Positions 9,451 through 18,979 of a stretch of DNA of 64,000 nt are shown in pieces. Numbering within the stretch: the stretch's first letter is position 1; the number at the start of each line of letters is the position of its first letter. Location of the stretch: NCBI RefSeq assembly GCF_023276405.1, contig NZ_JALRMO010000001.1, positions 1,550,001 through 1,614,000 on the forward strand, given 5' to 3'. Position numbers and translations under genes: made by a program. Below the pieces are notes generated by a model. The model searched no databases, had not been told where the DNA came from, and saw only the letters and a list, made by a program, of their open reading frames with translations. The stretch is from Paenibacillus hamazuiensis. GTDB lineage: Bacteria > Bacillota > Bacilli > Paenibacillales > NBRC-103111.

Positions 9451-10116
9451 ATGAAACTTTTTATCGATACCGCTAATTTGGAAGATATTAAAAAAGCTTA
9501 TAAAATCGGCGTTCTGTCCGGCGTAACGACCAACCCTTCCCTCGTCGCCAAAGAGGGCGTCAAATTCGAGGACCGGATCGCCGAAATTTTGCGGGAAGTT
9601 CCCGAGGTTGAATCCGTCTCCGCCGAAGTGACGCCGGATGCGGTTACAGCCGAAGAGATGATCGCGCAGGCGAACGAGTTGATCAAAATCAACAACTACG
9701 ACAAAAACATCACCATCAAACTTCCGATGACGCTGGCAGGACTCGAAGCATGCCGTTATTTGAGCAAAAAAGGCGTGAAAACGAATGTGACGCTCATTTT
9801 CACCGTGAACCAGGCGCTGCTGGCCGCACGCGCAGGCGCTACGTATGTTTCGCCGTTTCTCGGCCGCCTGGACGACATTTCGGAAGACGGAGTCCAGCTC
9901 GTGACGAAAGTGGCCGAACTGTTCCGCATCCATAACCTGGATGCGCAAATTATCGCGGCATCCGTGCGCCATCCGGATCACGTGACGCGCGTTGCGATGG
10001 CGGGCGCGCACATTGCCACGGTTCCTTTTGCGGTGATCGAACAAATCTCGAAGCACCCGCTTACGGATCAAGGGATGGAGAAATTCGCCGCCGATTGGAA
10101 CAAAACGAAGCAGTAA
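9451..10116 (+). CDS. tal: Transaldolase / fructose-6-phosphate aldolase-like (short TalC/MipB type)
   Basis: A 221-residue protein of the short transaldolase subfamily. It starts [16 protein letters not shown], has GVTTNPSL at about 24-31, and the Schiff-base Lys90 in NITIKLPMT. The size and motifs match TalC/FSA-type enzymes rather than the long E. coli TalB. It follows transketolase by 34 bp, with GGAGG upstream of the ATG. In this operon transaldolase activity is more likely than fructose-6-phosphate aldolase, but sequence alone does not decide it. Confidence 0.92.
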   Translation: MKLFIDTANLEDIKKAYKIGVLSGVTTNPSLVAKEGVKFEDRIAEILREVPEVESVSAEVTPDAVTAEEMIAQANELIKINNYDKNITIKLPMTLAGLEACRYLSKKGVKTNVTLIFTVNQALLAARAGATYVSPFLGRLDDISEDGVQLVTKVAELFRIHNLDAQIIAASVRHPDHVTRVAMAGAHIATVPFAVIEQISKHPLTDQGMEKFAADWNKTKQ

Positions 10117-10148
10117 GCCTGTTTAAAACAGATAGCTGAGATAAAAGC

Positions 10149-10210
10149 CACTCCCGCGGCTGATCGTGAAATGTTTATTTCATGATTTCAGACGCGGGAG
10201 TGATTTTTTT
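10149..10210 (+). terminator. Terminator of the zwf-tkt-tal operon
   Basis: CACTCCCGCG (10149-10158) pairs perfectly with CGCGGGAGTG (10193-10202). An inner stem formed by TCGTGAAAT and ATTTCATGA lies between them, and a T-run (10204-10210) follows. The remaining 200 bp to the next stop codon shows no gene. Confidence 0.88.
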
Positions 10211-10414
10211 AGGGATAATAGCGGGGAACTGCAGATTCTTGGACTTGCGGGCGAAATAGGCGATGCTTGCTTCGTTGAAAAAAAACGCGGGGATACGGCG
10301 GCAGCTTGTGCCGGCGCATCTCGCGTTAAGGGGAATCGCACGTCCGTGCGTCATGATCTATTTCTGCCGCCGCTTCTCAAAGTTTCGTGATAGGCCCGAA
10401 CTTGCTGCTCGGAA

Positions 10415-11629
10415 TCACGGCTTTGCCGACTGAAGCTTCGGCGTTCCCTGCTGCGCCGCCGGCTCCGGCTGCTTCTTTTTGTTGCCGATCTTTAGCACCA
10501 GCAGCATCATGACGGCCACCAGCACGGCCAGGCCAAGCATGGGTTGTACGAAGCTTCGCGTTATGTCATGAACCATGCCGATAAAAAGCGGTCCAAGCGA
10601 TCCGATCACATAGCCGCCGGATTGTGTCATCGCCGACCAGGCGCTGGCGTCGTCCGCATGTTTCGTTTCCTCGATCGGCAGCAGCAGTACGACCGGGAAC
10701 AACCCGCCTGCGCCTATGCCGAGCAGCACGGAGATGATCCACGGGTTGCCGGAAAAGGCCAGCATAAGCAGGCCTGTCAGTTCCAGCGCGGCGAGCAGGA
10801 GCAGCCACAGCAGGCGGTTGCCGAAACGGCCGATCAGCAGAGGAAGCACGAGACTGACCGGCATTTGTATGACGGAGAAGAGCGTCAGCGCCGCTCCGCC
10901 GGCGGCTCTGCCGTAGCCCATCGCTTCGACGGCAGGGGCCAGCCAGGCCGTAATCGAATAAAAGATGAGAGCGACTACGCCGAAGAAGCAGGTCAGCAGC
11001 CAGGCGCGCGGAGAGTGCAGCGGGAGGTGCTGTCTCCCCGCGGCTGCGGCAGGCTGACCGTCAGCGGCGGTCTTTTCGGCCCGCCGGGCGATAATCAGCC
11101 AGAGCGGAAGCGCAGCGGCGGCGAGCCACCCCCAAGCCGCCAAAGAGGCCCGCCACGATCCGCCGAACGCCTCCTGAAACGGGACGGAAAGCCCGGCGCT
11201 CAAGGCTGCACCGACAACGAGCGCCGTAGAGTAGAAGCCGATGACGGCGGATGCGCGTTCGGCGAAATATTTTTTAATAAAGCCGGAAAGAAGCGGCCCT
11301 GCAACCGCGATGCCGACTCCGGCAAGGAACGAGGTTGCCAGCAAAAGGATCGGAAGCACGGTGAAGTAGCGCAGCAGCGTTGCACCCCCGATCAAACTTA
11401 ACGCAATAACGAGCGAACGCTCCGTGCCCCAGCGCGCAACCCAGCGAACGGCACTGGGGGCGAAGAGGCCCATGCAAAGCACCGGCAGCGTAGTAAGCAG
11501 GCTGGCGGCAAATCCGCTCATGCCCAGCTCACCTCGGATCGTCTCCAGAAGAGGAGCGACAGAAGAGATGGAGGGACGCAGGTTTAACGAAGCCAGAAAA
11601 AGTGCGGCAATTAAAAGGATCACATTCAT
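10415..11629 (-). CDS. MFS transporter, CynX/NimT family
   Basis: A 404-residue, roughly 12-helix major facilitator. The N-terminus carries NLRPSISSVAPLLETIRGEL, a signature of the CynX/YycB group (cyanate or 2-nitroimidazole type transport). The ATG at 11629 follows GGAGG by 11 nt. The upstream in-frame ATG at 11638 is too close to that RBS, and the longer frame runs antisense into the LysR gene. The C-terminus is a polar tail after KIGNKKKQ. It is divergent from a LysR gene, a pairing common for this family. The substrate is unknown. Confidence 0.85.
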   Translation of the reverse strand: MNVILLIAALFLASLNLRPSISSVAPLLETIRGELGMSGFAASLLTTLPVLCMGLFAPSAVRWVARWGTERSLVIALSLIGGATLLRYFTVLPILLLATSFLAGVGIAVAGPLLSGFIKKYFAERASAVIGFYSTALVVGAALSAGLSVPFQEAFGGSWRASLAAWGWLAAAALPLWLIIARRAEKTAADGQPAAAAGRQHLPLHSPRAWLLTCFFGVVALIFYSITAWLAPAVEAMGYGRAAGGAALTLFSVIQMPVSLVLPLLIGRFGNRLLWLLLLAALELTGLLMLAFSGNPWIISVLLGIGAGGLFPVVLLLPIEETKHADDASAWSAMTQSGGYVIGSLGPLFIGMVHDITRSFVQPMLGLAVLVAVMMLLVLKIGNKKKQPEPAAQQGTPKLQSAKP

Positions 11630-11756
11630 AGTCAACATCGCCTCCGCATGGTGGATCGAATTGGGTACTATCAGTGTACAAAGTTTAAAATGATTGATCA
11701 ATATAATGAAATTTATGATAATAATTATAAATACCAATGATTTGGGGGGGATCAAC

Positions 11757-12635
11757 GTGGAACTGCGCCAGCTCAAAACATTTATGGCGGTCTGTGAGGA
11801 GATGCATTTCACAAGAGCGGCCGAAAAGCTGGGGATTTCGCAGCCGACGCTCAGCCAGCAAATTCGCGCGATGGAAGAGGAGTTGGACGTGCCGCTGTTC
11901 GACCGGGTCGGCAAAAAGATCGTTTTGACCCAGGCCGGTCGGCTGCTTCACGAACACGGACTGCAAATCGTCCGGCAGCTCGATAACGCGCTGGATGCGA
12001 TTGCCGAGCTGCGCGATCATCGGCGCGGCTCTTTGATAGTGGGCGTTCTTCCGTCCGATCTCGATTACCGCATTTCCGGCATGCTGATCGATTACCATAA
12101 CGAGTTTCCGTTTATTCATCTTAAAGTCGTTTCTTCGATTGAGATTGTACAGCAGGTGCTCGACAGCGAGGTGGATATCGGCATCGGGCTGATGGCGGAG
12201 CCGGACAGTCGGCTGGTCCGTATGCCGCTATGCCGCGAGGAGTACGTGCTGGTCGTTTCGGAGCGCCATCCGCTCGCCGGTCGTCGGGAGATTACATATG
12301 AGGAATTGTGCGACGTGGATACCGTCATGTTTCCACGAGGTTACATCGGCCGGGAGCTTGTGGAGGGATGCTGTTCCAGGTACGGTCTATCCTTGCGCAC
12401 CATAATGGAAACGGGCACCGTAACATCGCTGATCCAACTAGTCCGCGCAAATATCGGTGCCACAATCCAGCCGCGGCCGCTGATCGAATCGATGAACGGA
12501 GAAGGGCTGCGCTGCATAACAATTGCCGGTAGCCCGCCGATTCGCAGCCTGGAGATCATACATCGTTCGGACCGGTATATCGGCAAGGCGGCAAGCACGT
12601 TCATCCGCAAGGTGATCGGCCATTTTCGGCCGTGA
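11757..12635 (+). CDS. LysR family transcriptional regulator (CynR-like)
   Basis: A 292-residue LysR protein beginning with GTG at 11757 behind a run of seven G (11744-11750). The helix-turn-helix is at residues 1-60 (MELRQLKTFMAVCEEMHF, LGISQPTLSQQIRAME), and the effector domain starts near 90 (GSLIVGVLPSDLDYR). Its position opposite a CynX-type transporter suggests it controls that gene. The 127-bp intergenic region is very AT-rich, fitting LysR sites. In-frame codons upstream (from 11694) lack an RBS. Confidence 0.88.
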   Translation: MELRQLKTFMAVCEEMHFTRAAEKLGISQPTLSQQIRAMEEELDVPLFDRVGKKIVLTQAGRLLHEHGLQIVRQLDNALDAIAELRDHRRGSLIVGVLPSDLDYRISGMLIDYHNEFPFIHLKVVSSIEIVQQVLDSEVDIGIGLMAEPDSRLVRMPLCREEYVLVVSERHPLAGRREITYEELCDVDTVMFPRGYIGRELVEGCCSRYGLSLRTIMETGTVTSLIQLVRANIGATIQPRPLIESMNGEGLRCITIAGSPPIRSLEIIHRSDRYIGKAASTFIRKVIGHFRP

Positions 12636-12663
12636 GCTGACTCTGTTTCAATGTAAGCTATCC

Positions 12664-12722
12664 GGGAAAAACAAAAAACAGGCCAAATTTATAGAAGACT
12701 TCTCTATAATTTGACCTGTTCA
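12664..12722 (-). terminator. Long hairpin terminator for the minus-strand short gene
   Basis: AACAGGCCAAAT (12677-12688) pairs with ATTTGACCTGTT with one wobble. The inner part around TTATAGAAGA and TCTCTATAA extends the stem. Read on the minus strand it is followed by a U-rich tract (TTTTTTGTTTTT, 12665-12676), so it fits termination of the 56-codon gene better than of the plus-strand LysR gene. Confidence 0.75.
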
Positions 12723-12775
12723 TTCGGAGGCGAAAATTCCGGCGAATTAGAGATTGCGGAGATGAACGTTAATGT

Positions 12776-12946
12776 TTACTCCAGTATCATGCCTCCAGCG
12801 GCGTCGGCGTTTTTCTCGGAGGTTTCTCCGGCGGCGGTATTGGCTTCTTTCTCGAGCATCACTCCACCTGCTGCATTGGCCTCACTTTCCGCTTGATTTC
12901 CTTCTGTTGTGTGTTGGTCTTTGTTGTTTTCTTGATTTGTCGTCAT
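12776..12946 (-). CDS. Short acidic protein of 56 residues, unknown family
   Basis: ATG at 12946 with the RBS GGAGA 8 nt upstream (GAGGAGAATTGGTA) and TAA at 12776-12778. The product is very acidic and polar, starting MTTNQENNKDQHTTEG. It contains two related blocks, EANAAGGVMLE and NADAAGGMILE, separated by KEANTAAGETSEK. There is no membrane segment, signal peptide or cysteine. A minus-strand terminator follows 54 bp downstream. I do not recognise the family. The internal repeat, RBS and terminator argue that it is expressed. A spore or stress peptide is conceivable but unsupported. Confidence 0.6.
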   Translation of the reverse strand: MTTNQENNKDQHTTEGNQAESEANAAGGVMLEKEANTAAGETSEKNADAAGGMILE

Positions 12947-13196
12947 TACCAATTCTCCTCTCCGTAGTTGACCGGCATGCGGGCCAGCTTTTTGCTTGCA
13001 GTATTATCGTATCCGATTCGGCATGGAAAAAATATACTCAGAAAATAGAGTAACTACGCCCGTCTGCAGTATGGAAAAAAAACTCTCCTTTCTTGAGATA
13101 TTTGGCCGAATGCGATAACCTTGTTAAAAGATCGAAGATATGGACTTTAATTGAAATAAGCTTATATTACTTATTTGTATACGGAGGGATCGTATA

Positions 13197-13406
13197 ATGA
13201 CTGACGACAACGCCAGGCTTTGTCCTTTTTGCAACGAAGATAACCGCTGCGGCCGAATGGCCGACGAACCGGACGGAGCCTGCTGGTGCAGCAAGGAAGT
13301 GTTTCCGCAGCGCATTTTTGAAAGCTTGCCGCCGGACCGGCTGGGCACGTCTTGTATTTGTAAAAGCTGCCTCGACAAGTTCAAAAACGGGCGGTCCGCA
13401 CGTTGA
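13197..13406 (+). CDS. Cysteine-rich CWC family protein
   Basis: A 69-residue protein with eight cysteines in the CWC-family pattern: CPFC near residue 9, NRCG at 17-20, CWC at 29-31, then FPQRIFESLPPD and a C-terminal CICKSCLDKF. This pattern suggests metal (zinc) binding. The ATG at 13197 follows GGAGGG at 13182-13187. It stands alone, followed by a strong terminator. Function of the family is not known to me; it is a small cytosolic protein. Confidence 0.82.
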   Translation: MTDDNARLCPFCNEDNRCGRMADEPDGACWCSKEVFPQRIFESLPPDRLGTSCICKSCLDKFKNGRSAR

Positions 13407-13510
13407 TTCACGTACCGCTTGGCGTTTTTTCAGCGGAAATTCAGCGGGTTCCATCACTCATTTTGGTTGATGAAATCGGGGAAATTTTCTTAAAATCATA
13501 CGCAAATTTG

Positions 13511-13537
13511 CCGGAGGCGCTGCCTCCGGTTTTTTTT
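13511..13537 (+). terminator. Rho-independent terminator after the CWC gene
   Basis: CCGGAGGC (13511-13518), loop GCT, GCCTCCGG (13522-13529), then eight T. Confidence 0.9.
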
Positions 13538-13576
13538 CGCGCCAGCCACGGAAAAATCGTAAAAAACTAAACTTTT

Positions 13577-13622
13577 CACAAGAGATTCCTCCACTCTTTT
13601 TTGTGGCTGCCGAGTTTACAAT
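13577..13622 (+). promoter_or_regulatory. Possible activator-dependent promoter of the RbsA-type operon
   Basis: TACAAT (13617-13622) can serve as a -10 box, but no -35 box is seen at the right distance. Upstream lies an interrupted inverted repeat CACAAGAG (13577-13584) and CTC-TTTT-TTGTG (13594-13605). This layout would fit activation by the response regulator encoded downstream; it is an inference. Confidence 0.3.
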
Positions 13623-13676
13623 ATGGGCATGGAACTCCAACGGACATAACCGTTACGAACCGAGGTGCTGGTGTAC

Positions 13677-15176
13677 ATGAGTGAAACGTTGGTGCTGATG
13701 GAAGGCATCGAAAAAAGATTTCCCGGCGTGCAGGCGCTGAGCGGCTGCCGCTTCGAGCTGCTTTCCGGCGAGGTGCATGCGCTCGTTGGCGAAAACGGCG
13801 CCGGGAAATCGACGCTGATGAAGGTGCTGACCGGTGTCTATGCCAAAGATGCCGGCCGCATCGTTTACAAAGGCCGCGAAGTCGACATTCCGGGTACGAA
13901 GGCGGCGCAGGATCTGGGCATCAGCATCATTCATCAGGAGCTGAACCTGATGCCGGATTTGACCGTGGCGCAAAACATTTTTATCGGAAGGGAACCTCGA
14001 AAAGCTTTCGGGCTCTTTTTGGACGAGAAGGCGCTGAATGCAAAGGCCGAGAGTCTTTTGGCAAGAATGAATGTGCAGCTCGACCCGCAAATGCCGGTAT
14101 CCGAACTGACCGTCGCCAAGCAGCAAATGGTCGAAATTGCGAAAGCGCTCTCATTTAACGCCGAGGTGCTGATCATGGACGAGCCGACGGCAGCGCTGAC
14201 GAATGCGGAAATCGAGGACTTGTTCCGCATCATTGAGCAGCTTCGCCGGGAAGGGGCCGGTATCGTTTACATCTCCCATCGGATGGAGGAGCTGAAGCGG
14301 ATCACCGACCGGATCACCGTCATGCGCGACGGATGTTACATAGATACGGTACGTACCGCGGCGGTTACTACGGACCGGATCATTTCCATGATGGTCGGCC
14401 GCGAAATCTATCACGCATCGGGGCCGGCGGAAATAGCGGATCGCGGCGAGATGGTGCTCGAGGTGAAAGGGCTCACCCGCGGCACGGCGGTGAAGGATGT
14501 GAGCTTCAGTCTGAAACGCGGAGAAATTCTCGGCTTTGCCGGACTGATGGGTGCTGGGCGGACGGAGGTGGCAAGAGCGATATTCGGCGCAGACCCGAAG
14601 GATGCCGGGGATATTTTCGTTCATGGACAAAGAGTGGAGGTAAACAATCCCCACGATGCGGTGAGGCACGGCATCGGCTATTTGTCCGAGGACCGCAAGC
14701 GGTTCGGGCTGATGACGGATATGGATGTCAAGGCGAACATCGCGGTATCCTCATTCGATAAGTTCCGGCATTTTGGCTGGATGGACGACGCCCGGATCGA
14801 ACGGACGGCGGAGAGATATGCGGACGATTTGAAAATAAAGACGCCGAGCGTTCACCAGCAGGTGAAATTTCTTTCCGGCGGCAATCAGCAGAAGGTCGTC
14901 ATCGGCAAATGGCTGGAGCGCGACTGCGATATATTGATTTTCGACGAGCCGACGCGGGGGATCGACGTCGGTGCGAAAAGCGAAATTTACAAGCTGCTTG
15001 AGCAGCTCGTCCGGCAGGGGAAAGCGATCTTGATGATTTCCTCGGAGCTGCCGGAAATTTTGCGGATGAGCCACCGGATCATCGTCATGTGCGAAGGGCG
15101 GATCACCGGCGAGCTGAGCCGGGAGGAAGCGACTCAGGAGAAGATCATGAAATATGCAACGATGCGGAGTTATTGA
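13677..15176 (+). CDS. Sugar ABC transporter ATP-binding protein (RbsA/MglA type, double ATPase)
   Basis: A 499-residue protein with two ABC domains, the normal length for RbsA/MglA/XylG. The first domain has GENGAGKST and IMDEPTAAL. The second has the degenerate Walker [11 protein letters not shown], the signature LSGGNQQKV, and [11 protein letters not shown]. It energises uptake of a monosaccharide. The ATG at 13677 is preferred; the GTG at 13665 overlaps the probable RBS GAGG. It is the first gene of an operon with the permease (18 bp downstream) and the binding lipoprotein. Confidence 0.93.
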   Translation: MSETLVLMEGIEKRFPGVQALSGCRFELLSGEVHALVGENGAGKSTLMKVLTGVYAKDAGRIVYKGREVDIPGTKAAQDLGISIIHQELNLMPDLTVAQNIFIGREPRKAFGLFLDEKALNAKAESLLARMNVQLDPQMPVSELTVAKQQMVEIAKALSFNAEVLIMDEPTAALTNAEIEDLFRIIEQLRREGAGIVYISHRMEELKRITDRITVMRDGCYIDTVRTAAVTTDRIISMMVGREIYHASGPAEIADRGEMVLEVKGLTRGTAVKDVSFSLKRGEILGFAGLMGAGRTEVARAIFGADPKDAGDIFVHGQRVEVNNPHDAVRHGIGYLSEDRKRFGLMTDMDVKANIAVSSFDKFRHFGWMDDARIERTAERYADDLKIKTPSVHQQVKFLSGGNQQKVVIGKWLERDCDILIFDEPTRGIDVGAKSEIYKLLEQLVRQGKAILMISSELPEILRMSHRIIVMCEGRITGELSREEATQEKIMKYATMRSY

Positions 15177-15194
15177 AAAGGAGGGCGAGCGTCC

Positions 15195-16190
15195 ATGAAA
15201 CTGCCGGTTACCGTCAAGCAGCCGTTCGTGTCCGCCGGAAGCGGCGCGATGCAAAAAATATTGGCTTTTGCCAGCTTGATATTGCTCGTGATTGTGTTTT
15301 CGCTGTCTTCGGGAAATTTCTTTCAGTTCGATAATCTGATCGCCATCATTTTGTCCACCGCCGTCGTCGGGGTACTCGCGCTCGGCTCCACGTTCGTCAT
15401 CATCACTTCGGGCATCGACCTCGCTGTGGGAACCGTGATGACGTTTTCCTCCGTCATGGCGGGGGTGATGATCACCTTGTGGCATTTGCCTATGCCGCTC
15501 GGCATTGTCGGCGGCATTGCAACCGGCGCGGCATGCGGTCTCGTCAGCGGCCTCGCAGTGGCGAAAATGAAAATACCTCCGTTCATCGCGACGCTGGCGA
15601 TGATGATGGTGACCAAGGGGTTATCGCTGGTCATTTCCGGAACGAAGCCGATTTATTTCAACGACACGCCCGAGTTTACCCAGATTTCGATGGGGTCGCT
15701 CATAGGTGCGGTCATTCCGGGGTGGGATATTCCGAATGCGGTGCTGATTTTTTTCGGTCTGGCGATCGTAGCGAGCATTATTCTGAACAAAACGATCGTC
15801 GGCCGGTTTAACTTCGCGCTGGGCAGCAACGAGGAAGCGACGCGGCTTTCCGGAGTGAACGTCGATTACTGGAAGATCGTCATCTACACCTTGACGGGCG
15901 TGTTCAGCGGAATCGCCGGGATCATGATGGCATCGCGGCTGAATTCCGCGCAGCCTGCGCTCGGCTCGGGCTACGAGCTGGAGGCGATCGCGGCCGTCGT
16001 GATCGGCGGAACTTCGCTCAGCGGAGGCAAAGGCTCGATTCTCGGCACCGTCATAGGGGCGCTCATCATGAGCGTGCTGACCAACGGCCTGCGGATATTG
16101 TCGGTCAAGCAGGAATGGCAGACGGTGATCGTCGGGCTGGTCGTCATTCTCGCGGTGTATGCGGACATTTTGCGCAGAAGCGGGAAATAA
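15195..16190 (+). CDS. Sugar ABC transporter permease (RbsC type)
   Basis: A 331-residue permease with about ten hydrophobic segments. It has the family motif TSGIDLAVGTVMTFSS near residue 73 and a C-terminal GGTSLSGGKGSILGTVIGAL. It forms a homodimeric membrane channel with the RbsA-like ATPase. AAGGAGGGCG upstream of the ATG is a strong RBS. It sits between ATPase and binding protein. Confidence 0.94.
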   Translation: MKLPVTVKQPFVSAGSGAMQKILAFASLILLVIVFSLSSGNFFQFDNLIAIILSTAVVGVLALGSTFVIITSGIDLAVGTVMTFSSVMAGVMITLWHLPMPLGIVGGIATGAACGLVSGLAVAKMKIPPFIATLAMMMVTKGLSLVISGTKPIYFNDTPEFTQISMGSLIGAVIPGWDIPNAVLIFFGLAIVASIILNKTIVGRFNFALGSNEEATRLSGVNVDYWKIVIYTLTGVFSGIAGIMMASRLNSAQPALGSGYELEAIAAVVIGGTSLSGGKGSILGTVIGALIMSVLTNGLRILSVKQEWQTVIVGLVVILAVYADILRRSGK

Positions 16191-16248
16191 TCGGTATGCG
16201 CTCCGCAAGGAGTGAAACATACAATCAAAAGTTAGGGGAGATTCGGCT

Positions 16249-17286
16249 ATGAAAAGAAGCAAAAAACTGCTCATGTGCACGGGGATCATGCTGGTGGCGG
16301 CGGCCTTGCTCGGCGCCTGCGGCGCGAACAATTCCGGCACCGGCAGCAAACCCGCGGCGGCGCCCGCATCGACTTCCGCTCCTTCGGCAGCCCCGTCGGA
16401 TGCGAAGAAAACCGACAAGATCTACATTCCGGTCATTTCCAAAGGGTTCCAGCATCAGTTTTGGCAGGCGGTGAAGCAGGGGGCGGAGAAAGCGGCGAAG
16501 GAATTCCAGGTGGATATTACGTTCGAAGGTCCGGAAACCGAGTCCCAGGTCGACAAGCAGATCGAAATGCTCCAGGCAGCGCTCGGGAAAAATCCGAAGG
16601 CGATCGCTTTCGCCGCGCTTGACAGTAAGGCCGCCATTCCTTTGCTGCAAAAAGCCAAGTCCGCCAACATCCCCGTCGTCGGCTTCGACTCCGGCGTCGA
16701 CAGCGACATTCCCGTCACGACGGCCGCAACGGACAATAAGAAAGCCGCTGCACTCGCCGCGGACAAAATGGCCGAGTTGGTCGGCAAAGAAGGCGAAATT
16801 GCGCTTATCGTTCACGACCAAACGAGCCGAACCGGCATCGACCGCCGCGACGGCTTCACCGAGCAAATCAAAGCCAAATACCCGAACATTAAAATCGTCG
16901 ACACGCAGTACGGCGGAGGCGACCAGCTGAAGTCGACCGATCTGGCGAAAGCGATCATCCAGGCGCATCCGAACATCAAAGGATTTTTCGGCGCAAACGA
17001 AGGTTCGGCCATCGGGGTTCTGAACGCCGTTACCGAGCTGAAGAAAGACGGCAAAATCATCGTTATCGGCTACGACTCCGGCAAGCAGCAGATCGACGCC
17101 ATCCGCAGCGGCAAAATGGCCGGCGCCATTACGCAGGATCCGATCGGCATCGGCTATTGGTCGGTAAAAGCGGCCGTTCAGGCGATCAAAGGCGAACAAG
17201 TGCCGAAAAACATCGACACCGGCTTCCACTGGTACGATAAGACCAACATCGATTCCGACCAGATCAAACCGTTGCTGTATAATTAA
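16249..17286 (+). CDS. Sugar ABC transporter substrate-binding lipoprotein (RbsB type)
   Basis: A 345-residue lipoprotein. The N-terminus MKRSKKLLMCTGIMLVAAAL ends in the lipobox LLGAC (Cys24). An Ala/Pro/Ser linker follows, then a type I periplasmic-binding fold (KIYIPVISKGFQHQFWQA, FDSGVD, TAATDN). It captures the sugar for the RbsA/RbsC-type importer. A second member of the same fold, without a lipobox, is encoded at 20762 as part of the signalling unit. Ligand unknown; ribose, xylose or a hexose are all possible in this family. Confidence 0.93.
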   Translation: MKRSKKLLMCTGIMLVAAALLGACGANNSGTGSKPAAAPASTSAPSAAPSDAKKTDKIYIPVISKGFQHQFWQAVKQGAEKAAKEFQVDITFEGPETESQVDKQIEMLQAALGKNPKAIAFAALDSKAAIPLLQKAKSANIPVVGFDSGVDSDIPVTTAATDNKKAAALAADKMAELVGKEGEIALIVHDQTSRTGIDRRDGFTEQIKAKYPNIKIVDTQYGGGDQLKSTDLAKAIIQAHPNIKGFFGANEGSAIGVLNAVTELKKDGKIIVIGYDSGKQQIDAIRSGKMAGAITQDPIGIGYWSVKAAVQAIKGEQVPKNIDTGFHWYDKTNIDSDQIKPLLYN

Positions 17287-17325
17287 AAAAAGAGCGGTGT
17301 CGTTTCCCCGGATTGCCGCTATCCC

Positions 17326-17341
17326 TCATACCCGGGTATGA
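17326..17341. promoter_or_regulatory. Perfect 16-bp palindrome upstream of the YesN-type regulator
   Basis: TCATACCCGGGTATGA is a perfect palindrome 30 bp before the start codon at 17372 and overlaps a possible -10 (GATAAA). A related CCCGGGT followed by TATAAT occurs at 21813 ahead of the phosphoesterase gene. Confidence 0.5.
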
Positions 17342-17371
17342 TAAAATGGCATTAAAGAGAGGAGGCATGCG

Positions 17372-18979
17372 ATGTATTCGGTAATCTTGGTCGACGATGA
17401 AGACGAAGTAAGGGAAGGCATCAAGCGGAAGATCAACTGGGACAGCTGCGGCTTCCGGCTCGCCGGGGATTACGACAACGGCCGCGACGCGCTTGGCGCC
17501 ATCGATGCGCTGCGTCCCGATGTCGTCATCACGGATATATGCATGCCGTTTATGGACGGATTGGCGCTCGCGGGTCAGGTGGCCGAGCATTACCGGGGCG
17601 TCAAAACCGTGATCATCACCGGGTATGAGGAGTTCGACTATGCGAAGAAGGCGGTTAAGCTGAAGGTCAACGATTTCCTGCTGAAGCCGATCAATGCCCA
17701 AGAGTTTACCGGTCTTTTGGAAAAAATAAGGCGGGAGCTGGACGAAGAGCGGGAGTCGAAGGAAGATCTCAGCCGCCTTCGCCAGCAGCTTAACCAAAGT
17801 TTGCCGCTGCTGCGCGAAAGATTCCTGGAGAGGCTGGCCGCCTCGCGGCTGAAGCCCGAGGAGATCCGGCGACGGCTTGCCTATTTCGGGCTTGAGCTGC
17901 CGGGTCCGCATTTTAAAGCGATTATCTTCGATGCGGACGGCTGGCAGCACGATGGCCGCGGTGAAACGGATGCGGAGCTGCTCATGTTCGCCGCGTTCAA
18001 TATCGTGCAGGAAATATTCGAAAAGGAAAACGGCGGCATTGCGTTCCGGACGCGGGACGACAAGATCGCCGTGTTTCTGTCCGGCGAAGCCACCGAATTG
18101 GAAGCGCTGTCACAAAAATTGGCCGGCCACGCCGTTGAAAGCGTCCGAAAGTATATCCGCCTCATGTTATCCGCAGGCATCGGAAGAACGTATGCGGACG
18201 TGCAGGCGGTTTCAGACTCGTTTCAGGAGGCGTGCTCTGCGCTCGACTACCGTTTTATGCTCGGGAAAAACAAAATCATCTTGATCGACGACGTGGAGTA
18301 CGGTCCGAAAATCGGCTCGGCCGGCTATCACGATTGGGAGAAAAAGCTGATTGCCGCGATGAGAACCGGCAAAAGCAGCCAGGTGTCGCAGGTGCTGCGC
18401 GATTGGTTCGCCGACCTGAAAACCGTCGCCCCTATCGAACGGTGTTACGGCTTTTTGTACAAGGCGGTCGCTTCGCTCATGAACTTCGTGGCGGAAACCG
18501 GCTTTCACGATGCGGAGGTGTTCGGGCACGATCCGTTCTCCCGCATCGCCAAAGGAAAGACGCTGGATGAAGTACAGCTATGGATGGAGGAGACGTGCCA
18601 CCGGATTATCGCGTATTTATCGGAGCAGCGCTCGCATGTCACTTTGGCGCAAATGAGGCAAGCCGAAGCCTATATTCAGGAGCATTACGCGGACGAGCTG
18701 CTTTCGCTTCAACAGGTGTGCGGCCATATTTATATGAGCGCCAGCTATTTCAGCGCGCAGTTCAAGCAGCATACGGGAGAAACCTTCGTCGAATATTTAA
18801 CGGGAATTCGCATGGAAAAGGCGAAGGAGCTTTTGGCGTTAACCCAGCTGAAAGCCTATGAAATCGCGGCCAGAGTCGGTTACGCGGATCCTCAGTATTT
18901 CAGCGTCATTTTCAAACGGCATACAGGTATGACTCCGAAGGATTACCGGAACGCCGCAAAGGCGGATGCCTGCTTATGA
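17372..18979 (+). CDS. Response regulator with AraC-type DNA-binding domain (YesN family)
   Basis: A 535-residue regulator. The receiver domain at 1-125 has acidic residues Asp8-Asp9, phosphoacceptor Asp55 (VVITDICMP) and Lys104 in LLKPI. A long middle region carries a coiled-coil start (RESKEDLSRLRQQLNQ). The C-terminal AraC domain has two helix-turn-helix motifs (LSLQQVCGHIYMSASYFSAQ, AARVGYADPQYFSVIFKRHT). GAGAGGAGG precedes the ATG. It is translationally coupled to the kinase (4-bp overlap). Likely targets are the sugar importer operon just upstream. Confidence 0.94.
   Translation: MYSVILVDDEDEVREGIKRKINWDSCGFRLAGDYDNGRDALGAIDALRPDVVITDICMPFMDGLALAGQVAEHYRGVKTVIITGYEEFDYAKKAVKLKVNDFLLKPINAQEFTGLLEKIRRELDEERESKEDLSRLRQQLNQSLPLLRERFLERLAASRLKPEEIRRRLAYFGLELPGPHFKAIIFDADGWQHDGRGETDAELLMFAAFNIVQEIFEKENGGIAFRTRDDKIAVFLSGEATELEALSQKLAGHAVESVRKYIRLMLSAGIGRTYADVQAVSDSFQEACSALDYRFMLGKNKIILIDDVEYGPKIGSAGYHDWEKKLIAAMRTGKSSQVSQVLRDWFADLKTVAPIERCYGFLYKAVASLMNFVAETGFHDAEVFGHDPFSRIAKGKTLDEVQLWMEETCHRIIAYLSEQRSHVTLAQMRQAEAYIQEHYADELLSLQQVCGHIYMSASYFSAQFKQHTGETFVEYLTGIRMEKAKELLALTQLKAYEIAARVGYADPQYFSVIFKRHTGMTPKDYRNAAKADACL

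Noticed and set aside
13458-13640. 60-codon minus-strand frame after the CWC gene
   Set aside because: It spans a strong terminator and has no RBS or recognisable content.
15621-17229. Long antisense frames (265 and 334 codons) over the permease and binding-protein genes
   Set aside because: They mirror clearly recognised genes on the other strand in a GC-rich genome; products are Arg/His-rich and match no family.
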